From contig NZ_JAFKDE010000003.1 in assembly GCF_017255295.1 (NCBI RefSeq), positions 1 through 64,000 of the forward strand: 64,000 nt of DNA, in the 5' to 3' direction. The DNA comes from Nitratireductor aquimarinus (lineage in GTDB: Bacteria; Pseudomonadota; Alphaproteobacteria; Rhizobiales; Rhizobiaceae). The position numbers and the translations under genes are program-made. How positions within the stretch are numbered: position 1 is the first letter of the stretch; each line of letters opens with the position of its first letter. The notes under the pieces were generated by a model. The model ran no database searches and was not told the origin of the DNA. It saw only the letters and a list, made by a program, of their open reading frames with translations. Shown in pieces: positions 44,652 to 54,642 of the stretch.

Positions 44652-46040
44652 TCACCTTTGGCCGGACGCAGAAAGTGCGGACGTGCCGCTTTCGTCTCCG
44701 GCGACCACGACGCAGTCGCGGCCATTCTGCTTTGCCGCATAGAGGGCGGCGTCTGCAGCATTGATCAGATATTCGTAGTCCGGATGGCCCTCATAGGCGG
44801 CAACGCCGATGGAAGCCGTGACCTTGATGCTTTCGGTTTCGGCCACGGATATGGGCGTTTTCGTCAGCTCCGTGCGGATGCGCTCCGCCAGTGCATGGGC
44901 CTGGCTCTCCGCCGTCTCGACCAGCACGATCAGAAACTCTTCGCCGCCATAGCGAAAGACGAAGTCGGTCGCGCGGACATTGTTGAGGATCGTTTCCGCC
45001 GTCTGGCTCAGAACCGCGTCACCGGCCGGATGACCGAAGCGATCATTGACCGTCTTGAAGTGGTCCAGGTCGACCATAAGCACGCTCAGTGGCGTGCCTG
45101 CCTTCTTCGACAGGCTGATTTCGCGCCCGAGAACCGTTGGCAGGAAGCGCCGGTTCAGCGTCTGCGTCAGCGGATCGCGCCCGTTCTCAACGCCGGCTGC
45201 GAGCTTGAAGAGGTCGTTGAGCAGAAACTTGATTTCGTCGATGCGCCGCTGAAACATCACCAGTGATGCCGGCTGACTGCTCGAAATGTTCGGCATGATC
45301 TCGGTATCCACTTCGCGGATGAGATGCTGGATCTTGTCGAGCAGTGGCGATCCCTGAAACAGCACTGCCGCACGGTGGCGGATCCAGAGGCCGAATGGCG
45401 AGGCCGCAAAACTGTTGTGAGACGGCTCGCTCTCATTGCCGAGCATGGACAAGAGAACCGAATGGCTCCATTCCATGAGCGCGGCGCGCTGGGTTTCGCG
45501 TTCCAGGTTGATGTCCTGACCGAGCGAGAAGATGCGAAAGGCCTCTTCCGTCTTGGTTCGCCGGTTCGCGCCCGACATGTAGGCCGTGCTCATGAGCCTG
45601 ATTGCGTAATCCACGACCTCGTTGAACAGGATGATCGCATGGAAGGCGGACGGGCTGTGATTGCCGGCGGTGGCAATCTTGTCTGCGACCTTCGTTTTGA
45701 TGAGGGTCGTGCCCTCCATAACGAGATTGTTGGGGATGTTCAGGCGGGCGTGCACTTCGCCGATCTCGATCTGCCGGCGCTCAAAAGCCTCAATGTCGGC
45801 CAGCGGATCGAATTCCACCAGTGCGAGAAGCCATTTGCGCAGCGAGTGGCGCAGCCTGTCCTGCACGACATTGTGGCTGAGAAACTGGGCGCTCTGGGTG
45901 TCGCCAAGGAAGACTTCGTAGAAGGCGGCCACCAGCGCGTCGGCCTCCTGATGAACGATACGAACAATCGTGCTGCGAGCCGCCTCGCGTTCGTCTTCAC
46001 TGGAGGAAAGCCATCCCAGCACTCCGGCCCGACCGTTCAT
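44652..46040 (-). CDS. Globin-coupled sensor diguanylate cyclase (DosC-like)
   Basis: 462 residues. Residues 1-155 fit a globin-coupled sensor: FYEVFLGDTQSAQFLS, then GEVHARLNIPNNLV in which His97 would be the proximal heme ligand. A helical middle domain (about 160-285) precedes a GGDEF domain with DPLTQTLNRRFL, the allosteric I-site RATD (356-359) and the active site RYGGEEF (365-369). It should make c-di-GMP in response to oxygen or a similar gas. No EAL partner or heme gene is adjacent. c-di-GMP control of surface export such as the nearby secretion cluster is possible but unproven. Confidence 0.88.
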   Translation of the reverse strand: MNGRAGVLGWLSSSEDEREAARSTIVRIVHQEADALVAAFYEVFLGDTQSAQFLSHNVVQDRLRHSLRKWLLALVEFDPLADIEAFERRQIEIGEVHARLNIPNNLVMEGTTLIKTKVADKIATAGNHSPSAFHAIILFNEVVDYAIRLMSTAYMSGANRRTKTEEAFRIFSLGQDINLERETQRAALMEWSHSVLLSMLGNESEPSHNSFAASPFGLWIRHRAAVLFQGSPLLDKIQHLIREVDTEIMPNISSSQPASLVMFQRRIDEIKFLLNDLFKLAAGVENGRDPLTQTLNRRFLPTVLGREISLSKKAGTPLSVLMVDLDHFKTVNDRFGHPAGDAVLSQTAETILNNVRATDFVFRYGGEEFLIVLVETAESQAHALAERIRTELTKTPISVAETESIKVTASIGVAAYEGHPDYEYLINAADAALYAAKQNGRDCVVVAGDESGTSALSASGQR

Positions 46041-46283
46041 CGCTCAAACCCCCGTCGAATCTTTCGTCGGCTCCCCTTTACGTTGCACCCTGAAGGAATC
46101 AAGCGATGATGGGGAGGTGGGACAATCTTGCCCACGCACAGGCCCAATTCCCGTGTTGCCCGACATGCGCATGCAGGTGCTCTGGCAGGACGGTGCGTAA
46201 GGTGGCCGCGAGGGGCGCGGAGCCGCTGCTAGTCGGTCCCAGAAGGCCATTCACTCAAGCAGCTGTCTTCTTGTCCGAAAACG

Positions 46284-47762
46284 CTACGAACCAGATTTTT
46301 GAAGACCAACAAGCTCACCAAGCTCGATGACCTGCTGCAAAAACATCTCCAGATCCCCGGTCGTCGTCCTGTGATTGCAGATCGCCACACGCAGACAATG
46401 CTTGCCGGAGACTGTCGTGTCCGAAATGGCAGCGATGCCTGCTTCCTGCAGGCGCAGCATGATCTCGACGTTCAGATCTCGCAGCGCGGCCTCCGTCATC
46501 CCGCCCGGATCGTAGCGGAAGCAGACGATATTAACGGTCGGCGCCACAATGAGGTCGAGCTTCGCGGCCTCTTCTATGCGTCGCGCCAGATATGCCGCCT
46601 GCGCGATGTTTTGATCGATAAGACGGCCGAATTTTTCACTGCCGTGCTCCTTCAGTGTCAGCCAGACCTTCAGGGCGCGGAAGCCGCGGGAGGTTTGTAA
46701 ATTATAGTCGTGCAGGAACTCACTGGCCGCGATGCCGCGTGTTTTCTCCTCGAGATATTCCGGGTGCAACGCGAAGGTGCCGCGATGGACCGATGCATCC
46801 CGGATGATCGCGCAGCCGGCTTCGAAGGGCACATGCAGCCATTTGTGGGGATCGAGAGCAAGTGAATCTGCTTCTCCGATCCCGTCCACGAGCCCGTGGT
46901 TTTGCGGAGCAATCGCGATGAGCGCGCCGATACACCCGTCAACATGCAGCCAAAGACCCTCGCGCGTGCAAAGTGTCCTGAGGCCGTTTACGTCGTCTAT
47001 CGCCCCCGTATTGACCGTGCCGGCGGTGGCGATGACGCAGGCCGGGAGAAAGCCTGCCGCGCGGTCCCGGGCAATACAGTCCGCCAGCGCGTCCAGATTG
47101 ATCCGGTAGTCGGGACCGGTTGGCACCCGGCACAGGGCGTTGTTGCCGAGACCAAGCAGTTCGACGGCTTTCTGGTGACAGCTATGGACTTGGTCTGAGG
47201 CATAGAACCTCAGCGGTTTTTCAAGTTGGGCAACGCCGTTCGCCCGGACATCGCCGCCCGCCATGGCGTTTCTGGCAGCGGTCAGGCCGATGATGTTGGC
47301 CATTGACCCGCCACTCACCAGCGTGCCGCTCGCATCGGCGGGGAAGCCCATCAGTGTCTTGAGCCATCCCACCACCTGCCGATCCATCAGGGCCGCCGCG
47401 TTGTTGCCACCCCCGAGGTTCGAACCGTCGACTGCAGCGAGGAATTCGGCAAGCGCACCGGTCAGGCTGCCCGAACCCATGAACCACATCCAGAATCGGG
47501 GGTGGATGTTGCCCATCGGGTAGGGCATCAGGATTTCCTGCAGCTCCTGATAGAGTTCTGCCGCAGGAGCGGGGTCTTTCGGGAGAGGGGAGGCAAAGGC
47601 TTCTCGAACGGCAGGGGGCATTTCCTGCCAGAGCGGGCGGTCACGCACGTTCCTGATATGCGCCACTGCGTCGTCTATCATCTGGTGGCCCAGCTGACGC
47701 AGCGCCTCCCAGTCGTTCGGATCCAGAGTTTCTTCGCGGATTTGGCTATTGGCTTGGTCCAT
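46284..47762 (-). CDS. PLP-dependent (group II, aromatic-L-amino-acid type) decarboxylase
   Basis: 492 residues from ATG 47762, preceded by CGAGGAG at about 8 nt; GTG 47771 is possible too. The aspartate aminotransferase-fold decarboxylase motifs are LVSGGSMANIIGLTAARN (phosphate region), VIATAGTVNTGAIDD and the Schiff-base lysine in LDPHKWLHVPFEAGC. The N-terminal HPRFWMWFMGSGSLTGALAEF fits bacterial members. The substrate (tyrosine, tryptophan, glutamate or another) cannot be told. It is not in an operon. Confidence 0.88.
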   Translation of the reverse strand: MDQANSQIREETLDPNDWEALRQLGHQMIDDAVAHIRNVRDRPLWQEMPPAVREAFASPLPKDPAPAAELYQELQEILMPYPMGNIHPRFWMWFMGSGSLTGALAEFLAAVDGSNLGGGNNAAALMDRQVVGWLKTLMGFPADASGTLVSGGSMANIIGLTAARNAMAGGDVRANGVAQLEKPLRFYASDQVHSCHQKAVELLGLGNNALCRVPTGPDYRINLDALADCIARDRAAGFLPACVIATAGTVNTGAIDDVNGLRTLCTREGLWLHVDGCIGALIAIAPQNHGLVDGIGEADSLALDPHKWLHVPFEAGCAIIRDASVHRGTFALHPEYLEEKTRGIAASEFLHDYNLQTSRGFRALKVWLTLKEHGSEKFGRLIDQNIAQAAYLARRIEEAAKLDLIVAPTVNIVCFRYDPGGMTEAALRDLNVEIMLRLQEAGIAAISDTTVSGKHCLRVAICNHRTTTGDLEMFLQQVIELGELVGLQKSGS

Positions 47763-48077
47763 TGTGAACACTCCTCGTCGAAGTCACTGACCGTTTTCCG
47801 TACCCAACGTCAGGCAGGAGCTTACCACGGTTTTCGGTATGCGTGACTTGCAAGATCCCGGCGTTTGCGGGCTGGGCACGAACGCAGTCGCTGAGTGAAC
47901 GGATCTTCGGAATCGGGAGCGTGTCGGCTTCAAGGAGCCTGGCAGGGAGAATGCGTTCCACGAGCAGGGAAGTCGTGTTTCGCTCTCATGCTTTGCTATG
48001 CTGAAACGTGATGTTTGTCGTGCATTCGCTTCAATGCAATTCCATCAACAAAACCAAAACATCGTCTGGAGTGTTGA
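47763..48077. other. Non-coding gap between decarboxylase gene and tRNA-Val
   Basis: 315 bp without a convincing gene. It should contain the decarboxylase promoter (minus strand) and the tRNA 3' end. No terminator or repeat was evident. Confidence 0.5.
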
Positions 48078-48152
48078 TGGTGGGCGCGGCAGGGATTGAA
48101 CCTGCGACCCCACCCGTGTGAAGGGTGTGCTCTCCCGCTGAGCTACGCGCCC
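48078..48152 (-). tRNA. tRNA-Val (anticodon CAC)
   Basis: Minus-strand sequence starts GGGCGCGTAGCTCAGC, has anticodon loop TTCACAC (CAC) between CACCC and GGGTG arms, a GGTTCAATCCC T-arm and ends CGCGCCC plus discriminator A and an encoded CCA. Acceptor arms pair 7/7. It reads codon GTG. A short perfect palindrome TTGACGAA/TTCGTCAA (48154-48172) lies just before its 5' end. Confidence 0.97.
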
Positions 48153-48231
48153 GTTGACGAAAGCTTCGTCAAGCGAGCCGGGATATAAGGGGCGGGGTGG
48201 CCGGGTGTCAAGCGGGCTTTCGAAACTGATT

Positions 48232-48915
48232 TCAGGATGCCGTGGCGGCGATCAGGCTCTCGGCCATCTCGACAGTCAGTTCGTCGAACCCCGAGATGAC
48301 GCGGGACGGTTCGAATGCGCTGACATGGCGGTCCGTATAGCCGAAGTCGACTGCAATGACGGGAATGCCGGCCGCCTTGGCCGTGTCGATGTCGGTGCGC
48401 GAATCGCCCACCATCACGGCACGCTCCGGGTCGGCCCCGGCCATGGCGATGGTGCGCAAAAGGTGGCCCGGATCGGGCTTGCGCATCGGAAACGTGTCGC
48501 CGCCGCAGATTGCCTTGAAATGACCGATCACGCCCAGCGCCTCGAGAAGCGAGAGCGACATGCCTTCAAGCTTGTTGGTGCAAACGGCGGTCGTGTATCC
48601 CGCAGCCTGAAAGCGTTCGATGGCTTCGATCGCGCCGGGGAACGGTTTTGAGCGGCCGGGAACATTGGCTGTATAGTGGTCGAGGAAGATGGCCTGCAGC
48701 GCGTCGAGCTGGCCTTCCGCAAGATGCCGCTGGCGCAGCGCGAAGGCGCGTTCAATCATCACGCGGCTGCCAAAACCGACAATGCGGTTGATGTCTTCGC
48801 TTTTCACCGGTTCCATGTCGACGGTTGCAAGGCAGTGGTTGAGGCTGTCGAGCAGGTCGGGTGCCGTATCCACGAGCGTGCCGTCGAGGTCGAAAACGAT
48901 GATTGGCGCTGACAT
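48232..48915 (-). CDS. gph: Phosphoglycolate phosphatase (HAD superfamily)
   Basis: 227 residues. HAD motif I is VFDLDGTLVDTAPDLL, motif II includes AVCTNK, and motif III/IV VMVGDSRTDIDTAKAAG. The cap domain (residues about 15-80) and length match Gph, which removes phosphate from 2-phosphoglycolate, a product of DNA repair and oxygenation. Start at ATG 48915. It lies near tRNA-Val and divergent from rpiA, a housekeeping neighbourhood. Confidence 0.92.
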   Translation of the reverse strand: MSAPIIVFDLDGTLVDTAPDLLDSLNHCLATVDMEPVKSEDINRIVGFGSRVMIERAFALRQRHLAEGQLDALQAIFLDHYTANVPGRSKPFPGAIEAIERFQAAGYTTAVCTNKLEGMSLSLLEALGVIGHFKAICGGDTFPMRKPDPGHLLRTIAMAGADPERAVMVGDSRTDIDTAKAAGIPVIAVDFGYTDRHVSAFEPSRVISGFDELTVEMAESLIAATAS

Positions 48916-49047
48916 GTTGTCCCCTTCTTGAATAATCTTGGGATAGCGCGCAGTGCAGGTCTAGGCAAGGTATGCCGCTTATGTGCCTTGCATTGCGGGG
49001 AGCGGTAAAACGGGTTAGGAACCGCTCAGAACGGACCGGGGGCTAAA

Positions 49048-49749
49048 TTGTCGGCTGATATGCGTGAATTGAAGATCGAGGCGGCGCGTGCCGCACTGGA
49101 CCAGGTGCAGGATGGAATGCGTTTGGGAATCGGCACCGGATCGACTGCCGAGGAATTCGTGCGCGTTCTGGCCGAGCGCGTCGCTGGCGGGCTTTCCGTC
49201 ATCGGTGTGCCAACGTCGGAACGCACGGCTGCGCTCTGTAAAGAACTAGGTGTGCCGCTGACCACGCTGGACGAAACGCCTGAACTCGACCTCACCATCG
49301 ACGGCGCCGACGAGATCGGCCCGGAACTCGGCCTCATCAAGGGCGGTGGCGGCGCGCTCCTGCGCGAAAAGATCGTGGCTGCTGCCTCGCAGCGCATGAT
49401 CGTCATCGCCGACAAGACCAAGATGGTCGAATCGCTCGGTCGCTTCCCGCTGCCCATCGAGGTCAACGCGTTTGGTCTGCGCGCCACCGTTGTGGCCATT
49501 GAAAAGGTTGCGAAAGAGCTTGGGCTTGAAGGACCGCTTGCGGTTCGTGAGCGCGATGGCAAACCCTTTGTGACCGATGGTGGACATCTCATCGTCGATG
49601 CATCTTTTGGCCGCATTCCCGATCCAAGAGCATTGGCAATCGCCTTGAACGCCATACCCGGCGTTGTTGAACATGGCCTGTTTCTCGACCTTGCCGACAC
49701 CGCCTTCGTGGCGGGAGACGGTCAGGTGCGAACCGTCGGGGCCGCATGA
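49048..49749 (+). CDS. rpiA: Ribose-5-phosphate isomerase A
   Basis: 233 residues from TTG 49048, which has GGGGG at a suitable distance; ATG 49060 is the alternative. Motifs: [15 protein letters not shown] (phosphate binding), [20 protein letters not shown] and ALLREK (catalytic area with Asp/Lys/Glu). It interconverts ribose-5-phosphate and ribulose-5-phosphate in the pentose phosphate pathway. The DUF2059 gene follows 22 bp later and is likely co-transcribed. Confidence 0.95.
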   Translation: MSADMRELKIEAARAALDQVQDGMRLGIGTGSTAEEFVRVLAERVAGGLSVIGVPTSERTAALCKELGVPLTTLDETPELDLTIDGADEIGPELGLIKGGGGALLREKIVAAASQRMIVIADKTKMVESLGRFPLPIEVNAFGLRATVVAIEKVAKELGLEGPLAVRERDGKPFVTDGGHLIVDASFGRIPDPRALAIALNAIPGVVEHGLFLDLADTAFVAGDGQVRTVGAA

Positions 49750-49771
49750 ACAAGAATGGAGTGAGAAACAC

Positions 49772-50323
49772 ATGAACCTGGCAACCCGCATGCGCCTTGC
49801 CGCTGCCTCTGCAGCCGTGGCGATGACGTTCGCATTCGCTCCTGCCAACGCGCAGGACATTTCCGCTTCGCATCTTGCTGCGGCGCGTTCCGCAATCGAT
49901 GCGATCCACGCGACCGACGATTTCGATGGCGTGCTGCCGCAGGCCGCCGCCGCGCTGAAGTCCGAGCTAATCCGCAAGAACCCGGATCTGGTGGCGCTCA
50001 TCAACGCCACGGTGGACGAGAAAGCCATCGAGCTTGCAACCCGCCGTGTGGATCTCGAGCGTGAAGCCGCTCAGGCCTATGCCCGCGTGTTCTCTGAGCA
50101 GGAACTGACCGAGATCGCGAATTTTTACGATTCGCCCACCGGTCGTAAGCTGATCGAGGACGGTCCCATCGTGACCCGTGAAGTGCTCAAGGCCGGCGAG
50201 ATCTGGCGTCGCGGCATTGCCCGCGATCTGGCGCAGATGGTCGGCGAGCAGATCCAGGCCGCTGCCCAGGCGACCGGTGGCGGAGCTGCTGCCGGCGAGG
50301 GCGAAGCCGCCCCGGCCCAGTAA
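49772..50323 (+). CDS. DUF2059 domain-containing exported protein
   Basis: 183 residues from ATG 49772, with GGAGTGAG upstream. Signal peptide LAAASAAVAMTFAFAPANA. The DUF2059 domain (AYARVFSEQELTEIANFYDS and PTGRKLIEDGP) is common in Hyphomicrobiales, role unknown, periplasmic. It ends with a Gly/Ala-rich tail. It lies between rpiA and gor, and a clear terminator follows. Confidence 0.87.
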   Translation: MNLATRMRLAAASAAVAMTFAFAPANAQDISASHLAAARSAIDAIHATDDFDGVLPQAAAALKSELIRKNPDLVALINATVDEKAIELATRRVDLEREAAQAYARVFSEQELTEIANFYDSPTGRKLIEDGPIVTREVLKAGEIWRRGIARDLAQMVGEQIQAAAQATGGGAAAGEGEAAPAQ

Positions 50324-50346
50324 GCTTTCGATCACGAAACAGTTAG

Positions 50347-50375
50347 AGCCCGGTCGTCGCACCGGGCTTTTATTC
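50347..50375 (+). terminator. Rho-independent terminator after the rpiA/DUF2059 unit
   Basis: Arms AGCCCGGT and ACCGGGCT form an 8-bp stem with a CGTCGC loop, running into TTTTATTCTT. It ends the plus-strand unit 24 bp after the DUF2059 stop. Confidence 0.85.
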
Positions 50376-50395
50376 TTGTGCGGCGGTTTCTACCT

Positions 50396-50503
50396 CTGGA
50401 TCGCTGCGCGTCCATCCGGACGCACAACGGACGATCTGGACGATCGATGGGGCATCGGAACAACCCGAAAACCGGATGCCACTTTCCGGTCCGATGCTCT
50501 GGA
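50396..50503. repeat. RIME1-like intergenic palindromic element, full copy
   Basis: Homologous over about 105 bp to 28376-28482: GCGCGTCCATCCGGACGCAC then, after a spacer, CCGAAAACCGGATGCCACTT and TTTCCGGTCCGATGCTCT. Two palindromes. It lies between the terminator and the gor gene in the 287-bp gap 50324-50610. Confidence 0.7.
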
Positions 50504-50610
50504 CCGCTGTAGGATTTTGGCGCCACGCGTTGGCGCCGCATGTTTGCGATAGGGGCGCAATTCGCTTTCGAGACGCGCTCCGCAAGGCCCTGGGGGGCGA
50601 GGATCAGAAG

Positions 50611-51996
50611 ATGAGCGAATTCGATTACGATCTCTTTGTCATTGGTGGCGGATCGGGCGGCGTGCGCGCTGCGCGTCTGGCGGCGGGGCTTGGAAAGCGC
50701 GTTGCCGTGGCCGAGGAGTACCGTTTCGGCGGCACCTGCGTCATTCGTGGCTGCGTCCCGAAAAAGCTCTATGTCTATGCCTCGCAGTTTCCCGAGCATT
50801 TCGAGGATGCCGCCGGTTATGGCTGGACGGTGCCGGAAGCCACTTTCGACTGGAAGACGCTGGTCGCCAACAAGGAACGCGAAATCACGCGGCTTGAAGG
50901 GCTTTACCGCAAGGGGCTGGAAAATGCCGGGGCCGAGATCATCGAAGCCCGCGCCACGCTGGTTGATCGCCATACGCTCGACGTAGGGGGCAGGCGCGTG
51001 ACGGCTGACAAGATCATCATCGCTGTCGGTGGTCGTCCCAACCCGCATCTGGCGCTTCCCGGCCACGAACATTGCATCTTCTCGAATGAAGCCTTCGATC
51101 TGGCGGAATTGCCCAGGGCCATCGTCATCGAGGGCGGCGGCTATATCGCCGTCGAGTTCGCCAACATCTTCCATGGCCTGGGCGTCGACACAACGCTCGT
51201 TTATCGGGGCAAGGAAATCCTGTCGCGTTTCGATCAGGATCTGCGCCGCGAACTTCACGCCACGATGGAAGCGAAGGGCATCAAGATCCTGTGCCATGAC
51301 GTGCTGACCGAGATCGAAAAGCGCGGCGAGGGCGATCTTCTGGTGCATCTGAAATCGGGCAAGACAATCGAGGCAAGCCAGGTCATGCTGGCCATTGGCC
51401 GTCTGCCCAACACGGAAGGTCTCGGGCTTGAGGCTGCCGGCGTGGAGACGGGCAAGGGCGGCGAGATCCCGGTCGACAATTACTCGCGCACCAATGTCGA
51501 CAACATCTGGGCGCTGGGCGACGTCACCAACCGCGTGCAGCTCACCCCGGTCGCGATCCACGAGGCCATGTGCTTCATCGAGACCGAGTACCGGAACAAC
51601 CCGACCGAGGTCGATCATGACATGATCGCCACGGCCGTGTTCTCGCAGCCCGAGATCGGCACTGTGGGCCTCTCCGAAGATGAGGCCGCGAAGCGTTTCG
51701 ACAGGCTCGAGATCTACCGCGCAAGCTTCCGCCCCATGCGTCACACCCTGTCTGGCCGTCAGGAAAAGATGCTCATGAAGCTCGTTGTCGATGGCGACAG
51801 CCGCCGCGTGATCGGCGCTCATGTGATGGGTCCGGATGCCGGCGAGATGGCGCAGCTTCTGGGCATCGCCTTGAAGGCGCGCCTGTCGAAGGACGATTTC
51901 GACCGCACCATGGCCGTGCATCCCTCCGCCGCCGAGGAGCTTGTGACCATGTACGCGCCGACCTATCGCGTCGAAAAGGGCGAGCGGGTCGGCTGA
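50611..51996 (+). CDS. gor: Glutathione-disulfide reductase
   Basis: 461 residues from ATG 50611, with GAGGATCAGAAG upstream. FAD site DLFVIGGGSGGVRAAR, redox pair GGTCVIRGCVPKK (Cys43, Cys48), and the C-terminal HPSAAEE with the catalytic His/Glu of the dimer partner. The NADP domain shows GGGYIAVEFANIFHG. It keeps glutathione reduced with NADPH. Its stop is 1 bp from the start of the GGCT-like gene, a link that makes sense for glutathione metabolism. Confidence 0.95.
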   Translation: MSEFDYDLFVIGGGSGGVRAARLAAGLGKRVAVAEEYRFGGTCVIRGCVPKKLYVYASQFPEHFEDAAGYGWTVPEATFDWKTLVANKEREITRLEGLYRKGLENAGAEIIEARATLVDRHTLDVGGRRVTADKIIIAVGGRPNPHLALPGHEHCIFSNEAFDLAELPRAIVIEGGGYIAVEFANIFHGLGVDTTLVYRGKEILSRFDQDLRRELHATMEAKGIKILCHDVLTEIEKRGEGDLLVHLKSGKTIEASQVMLAIGRLPNTEGLGLEAAGVETGKGGEIPVDNYSRTNVDNIWALGDVTNRVQLTPVAIHEAMCFIETEYRNNPTEVDHDMIATAVFSQPEIGTVGLSEDEAAKRFDRLEIYRASFRPMRHTLSGRQEKMLMKLVVDGDSRRVIGAHVMGPDAGEMAQLLGIALKARLSKDDFDRTMAVHPSAAEELVTMYAPTYRVEKGERVG

Positions 51997-51997
51997 C

Positions 51998-52579
51998 ATG
52001 GACAGGCGTGCGGGTGAAGGCGCTCTGGTCGCCTATTTCGGTTATGGGTCGCTCGTCAATCGCGACACCCACCGCACCGAGATCGTCGACGCGCTGCCTG
52101 CGCGCCTGAAAGGCTGGCGACGCCACTGGGTGCGTCGTGACGAAGAAAGCAGCCGCGCGCTTCTGAGCGTGCGGCGCGATCCGGCATCCGTCATCGACGG
52201 GCTCCTGGTTATTGACCGGGCGGAAAACCTGCCGGCGGTCGATCTGCGCGAAGAGCGCTATCAGCGCGTGTCGCTTGCGCCAGCAGACCTTGAGCTTTCG
52301 GCGGACTTGCCCGCCGATTGCCCGCTTCACGTCTATGAAGCGAACCTGGTTCATGCCCCCGTTCGGCTTGAAATCATCCAATCCTATCTCGACGCCGTGC
52401 TTCAGGGATTCCTGCGTGAATATGGCCGTTCCGGCGTCGAGCGCTTCGTCTCCGAGACCGAAGGGTTTGACGCGGAAATTCTTGCTGATCGCAAGACGCC
52501 AACCTACCCGCGTGCGGTGGTGCTCAGCGATGAAGAAAAGAGCCTGTTCGATGCAATTTTAATGCAAAAAATCGAATGA
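51998..52579 (+). CDS. Gamma-glutamylcyclotransferase (AIG2/GGCT)-like protein
   Basis: 193 residues. VAYFGYGSLVNRDTH is the family YGSL motif that binds the gamma-glutamyl group. The rest matches the small beta-barrel fold; a catalytic Glu is likely in the middle region. Members make 5-oxoproline from gamma-glutamyl peptides or glutathione. Co-transcription with gor supports a glutathione-related role, but substrate is inferred. Confidence 0.83.
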   Translation: MDRRAGEGALVAYFGYGSLVNRDTHRTEIVDALPARLKGWRRHWVRRDEESSRALLSVRRDPASVIDGLLVIDRAENLPAVDLREERYQRVSLAPADLELSADLPADCPLHVYEANLVHAPVRLEIIQSYLDAVLQGFLREYGRSGVERFVSETEGFDAEILADRKTPTYPRAVVLSDEEKSLFDAILMQKIE

Positions 52580-52733
52580 AATGCATTTTTCGTGCGCCGG
52601 TGTTTCCTGTCCGCCACAATTGCGGGCTAGTATCGGGCGCATCCTTTGGTTAAGGAGGTGGCCTTCCAGTATCCGTCTTGGAGTTTTGAGCGGATAGAGG
52701 GCATGATCCTATAGCAACTGTCGAGTAAGCAAG

Positions 52734-54110
52734 ATGACGAAGTGGTCGCCGAATTCGTGGAGAAACAAGCCTATCCTGCAGGTTCCGGCTTATCCGGACG
52801 CCGCCGCCCTGGCCGAGGTCGAGGCGCGCATGGCCACGTATCCGCCGCTCGTTTTTGCAGGTGAGGCGCGCAAGCTCAAGAAACAGCTCGCTGCCGTGGC
52901 CGAGGGCAACGGTTTTCTGCTGCAGGGCGGCGATTGCGCCGAGAGCTTTGCCGAGCATGGCGCGGACAATATCCGCGACTTCTTCCGCGCATTCCTGCAG
53001 ATGGCCGTCGTCTTAACCTATGCTGGCTCGCAGCCCGTGGTGAAGGTTGGCCGCATTGCCGGTCAGTTCGCCAAGCCGCGCTCCTCCGACAACGAGACCA
53101 AGGGTGATGTGGTTCTGCCGAGCTACCGCGGCGACATCATCAATGGCATTGAGTTCGAGGAGAGCTCGCGCATTCCCGATCCGGCGCGCCAGGAAATGGT
53201 CTATCGCCAGTCGGCAGCGACCCTGAATCTGCTGCGCGCTTTCGCGCAGGGCGGTTTCGCCAATCTGGACAACGTTCACAAGTGGATGCTGGGCTTCCTG
53301 TCCGACAGCCCGCAGGCTGAGCGTTATCAGGAACTGGCCAACCGCATTTCCGAGACGGTCGATTTCATGCGCGCCATCGGCATCACCGGTGAAAGCACGC
53401 ATGCGCTGCGCGAGACGGATTTCTACACCAGCCATGAGGGCTTGCTTCTCGGTTACGAAGAGGCGCTCACGCGCGTCGATTCCACCTCCGGCGACTGGTA
53501 CGCCACGTCCGGCCACATGATCTGGATCGGCGACCGCACCCGCCAGCCCGACCATGCGCATGTGGAATACTGCCGTGGCATCAAGAACCCGCTCGGCCTC
53601 AAATGCGGTCCTTCGCTTTCGCCGGACGGTCTGCTTGAGCTGATCGACATTCTGAACCCGGAAAACGAACCGGGCCGTCTCACCCTGATCGCCCGCTTTG
53701 GTGCGGACAAGGTGGGCGACTACCTGCCCAAGCTCATCCGCGCGGTGGAGAAGGAAGGGCGCAAGGTCGTCTGGTCCTGCGATCCGATGCACGGCAACAC
53801 CGTCACTGCTGCCGGCTACAAGACGCGTCCCTTCGACCGCATTCTCAAGGAGGTTCAGACCTTCTTCGAGGTGCACCGCGCCGAAGGCTCGCATCCGGGC
53901 GGTCTGCATGTGGAGATGACCGGCAAGAACGTCACCGAGTGCACGGGCGGCGCGCGCGCCATCCGCGACGAGGAACTGCAGGATCGCTACCACACCCATT
54001 GCGACCCGCGTCTCAACGCCGATCAGGCGCTCGAACTGTCTTTCCTGGTGGCTGAACTCCTGAAAAAGGACCGTGAGGCTCTGCCGGCAGACAAGGTCGC
54101 CAACGCGTGA
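52734..54110 (+). CDS. Class II 3-deoxy-7-phosphoheptulonate synthase (DAHP synthase)
   Basis: 458 residues of the plant-type class II family: the start [19 protein letters not shown], the [18 protein letters not shown] block (with metal-binding Cys) and [19 protein letters not shown] and CDPMHGNTV segments. It joins phosphoenolpyruvate and erythrose-4-phosphate, the first step of the shikimate pathway. No aro/trp genes are adjacent. A strong terminator follows the stop. The symbol aroG/aroF is not certain. Confidence 0.94.
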   Translation: MTKWSPNSWRNKPILQVPAYPDAAALAEVEARMATYPPLVFAGEARKLKKQLAAVAEGNGFLLQGGDCAESFAEHGADNIRDFFRAFLQMAVVLTYAGSQPVVKVGRIAGQFAKPRSSDNETKGDVVLPSYRGDIINGIEFEESSRIPDPARQEMVYRQSAATLNLLRAFAQGGFANLDNVHKWMLGFLSDSPQAERYQELANRISETVDFMRAIGITGESTHALRETDFYTSHEGLLLGYEEALTRVDSTSGDWYATSGHMIWIGDRTRQPDHAHVEYCRGIKNPLGLKCGPSLSPDGLLELIDILNPENEPGRLTLIARFGADKVGDYLPKLIRAVEKEGRKVVWSCDPMHGNTVTAAGYKTRPFDRILKEVQTFFEVHRAEGSHPGGLHVEMTGKNVTECTGGARAIRDEELQDRYHTHCDPRLNADQALELSFLVAELLKKDREALPADKVANA

Positions 54111-54115
54111 AGCTG

Positions 54116-54140
54116 GCCTGAACCCTGGGTTCAGGCTTTC
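54116..54140 (+). terminator. Rho-independent terminator after DAHP synthase gene
   Basis: GCCTGAACCC and GGGTTCAGGC are perfectly complementary around one base, then TTTC. It begins 5 bp after the stop. Confidence 0.8.
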
Positions 54141-54210
54141 GCGATGCCTGTTGCGGCGCGCGGCTGATATCATGGTTCCGAAACGGTTCGACTGGTTTCG
54201 GAGGGATGCC

Positions 54211-54642
54211 ATGACTGAACGACATGACGGATCGTGCCTTTGTGGCGCGGTCCGTTTTCACACTGAGGGCGCGCTGCGTGGCGTCGTCTATTGCCATTGT
54301 TCACAGTGCCGCAAGCAGACCGGGCTCTATTACGCCGCCACCGATGTGGATGTCTGTAACCTTGCCATTGAGGGTGAAGACAGTCTCACCTGGTATGCGG
54401 CATCCGGTTTTGCCAAGCGCGGTTTCTGCAAAACCTGCGGCTCTGCGCTTTTCTGGAAGCGGGACGGCGCAGACCGGGTTTCCATCCTTGCCGGCGCGTT
54501 CGATCTGCCATCCGGCCTTGCGGCGGAACGTCATATTTTCGTGGCCGGCAAAGGCGATTTCTATGCTATCGCCGACGGGTTGCCGCAGCATGCGCGCGGC
54601 AGTCCCGATATTATCGTTGCCGGGAGTGATACACAGGAATGA
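54211..54642 (+). CDS. GFA (glutathione-dependent formaldehyde-activating/CENP-V-like) family protein
   Basis: 143 residues from ATG 54211, with GGAGGG upstream. The zinc pattern GSCLCGAVRF, CHCSQCRKQTG and CKTCGSALFW is complete (C-x-C, C-x2-C, C-x2-C). The family was named for glutathione-dependent formaldehyde enzymes but most members are unstudied. The stop overlaps the start of the hemerythrin-type gene by 4 bp. Confidence 0.9.
   Translation: MTERHDGSCLCGAVRFHTEGALRGVVYCHCSQCRKQTGLYYAATDVDVCNLAIEGEDSLTWYAASGFAKRGFCKTCGSALFWKRDGADRVSILAGAFDLPSGLAAERHIFVAGKGDFYAIADGLPQHARGSPDIIVAGSDTQE

Noticed and set aside
50332-51999. 555-codon minus-strand frame opposite gor
   Set aside because: gor is unmistakable on the plus strand; the antisense frame is due to high GC third positions.
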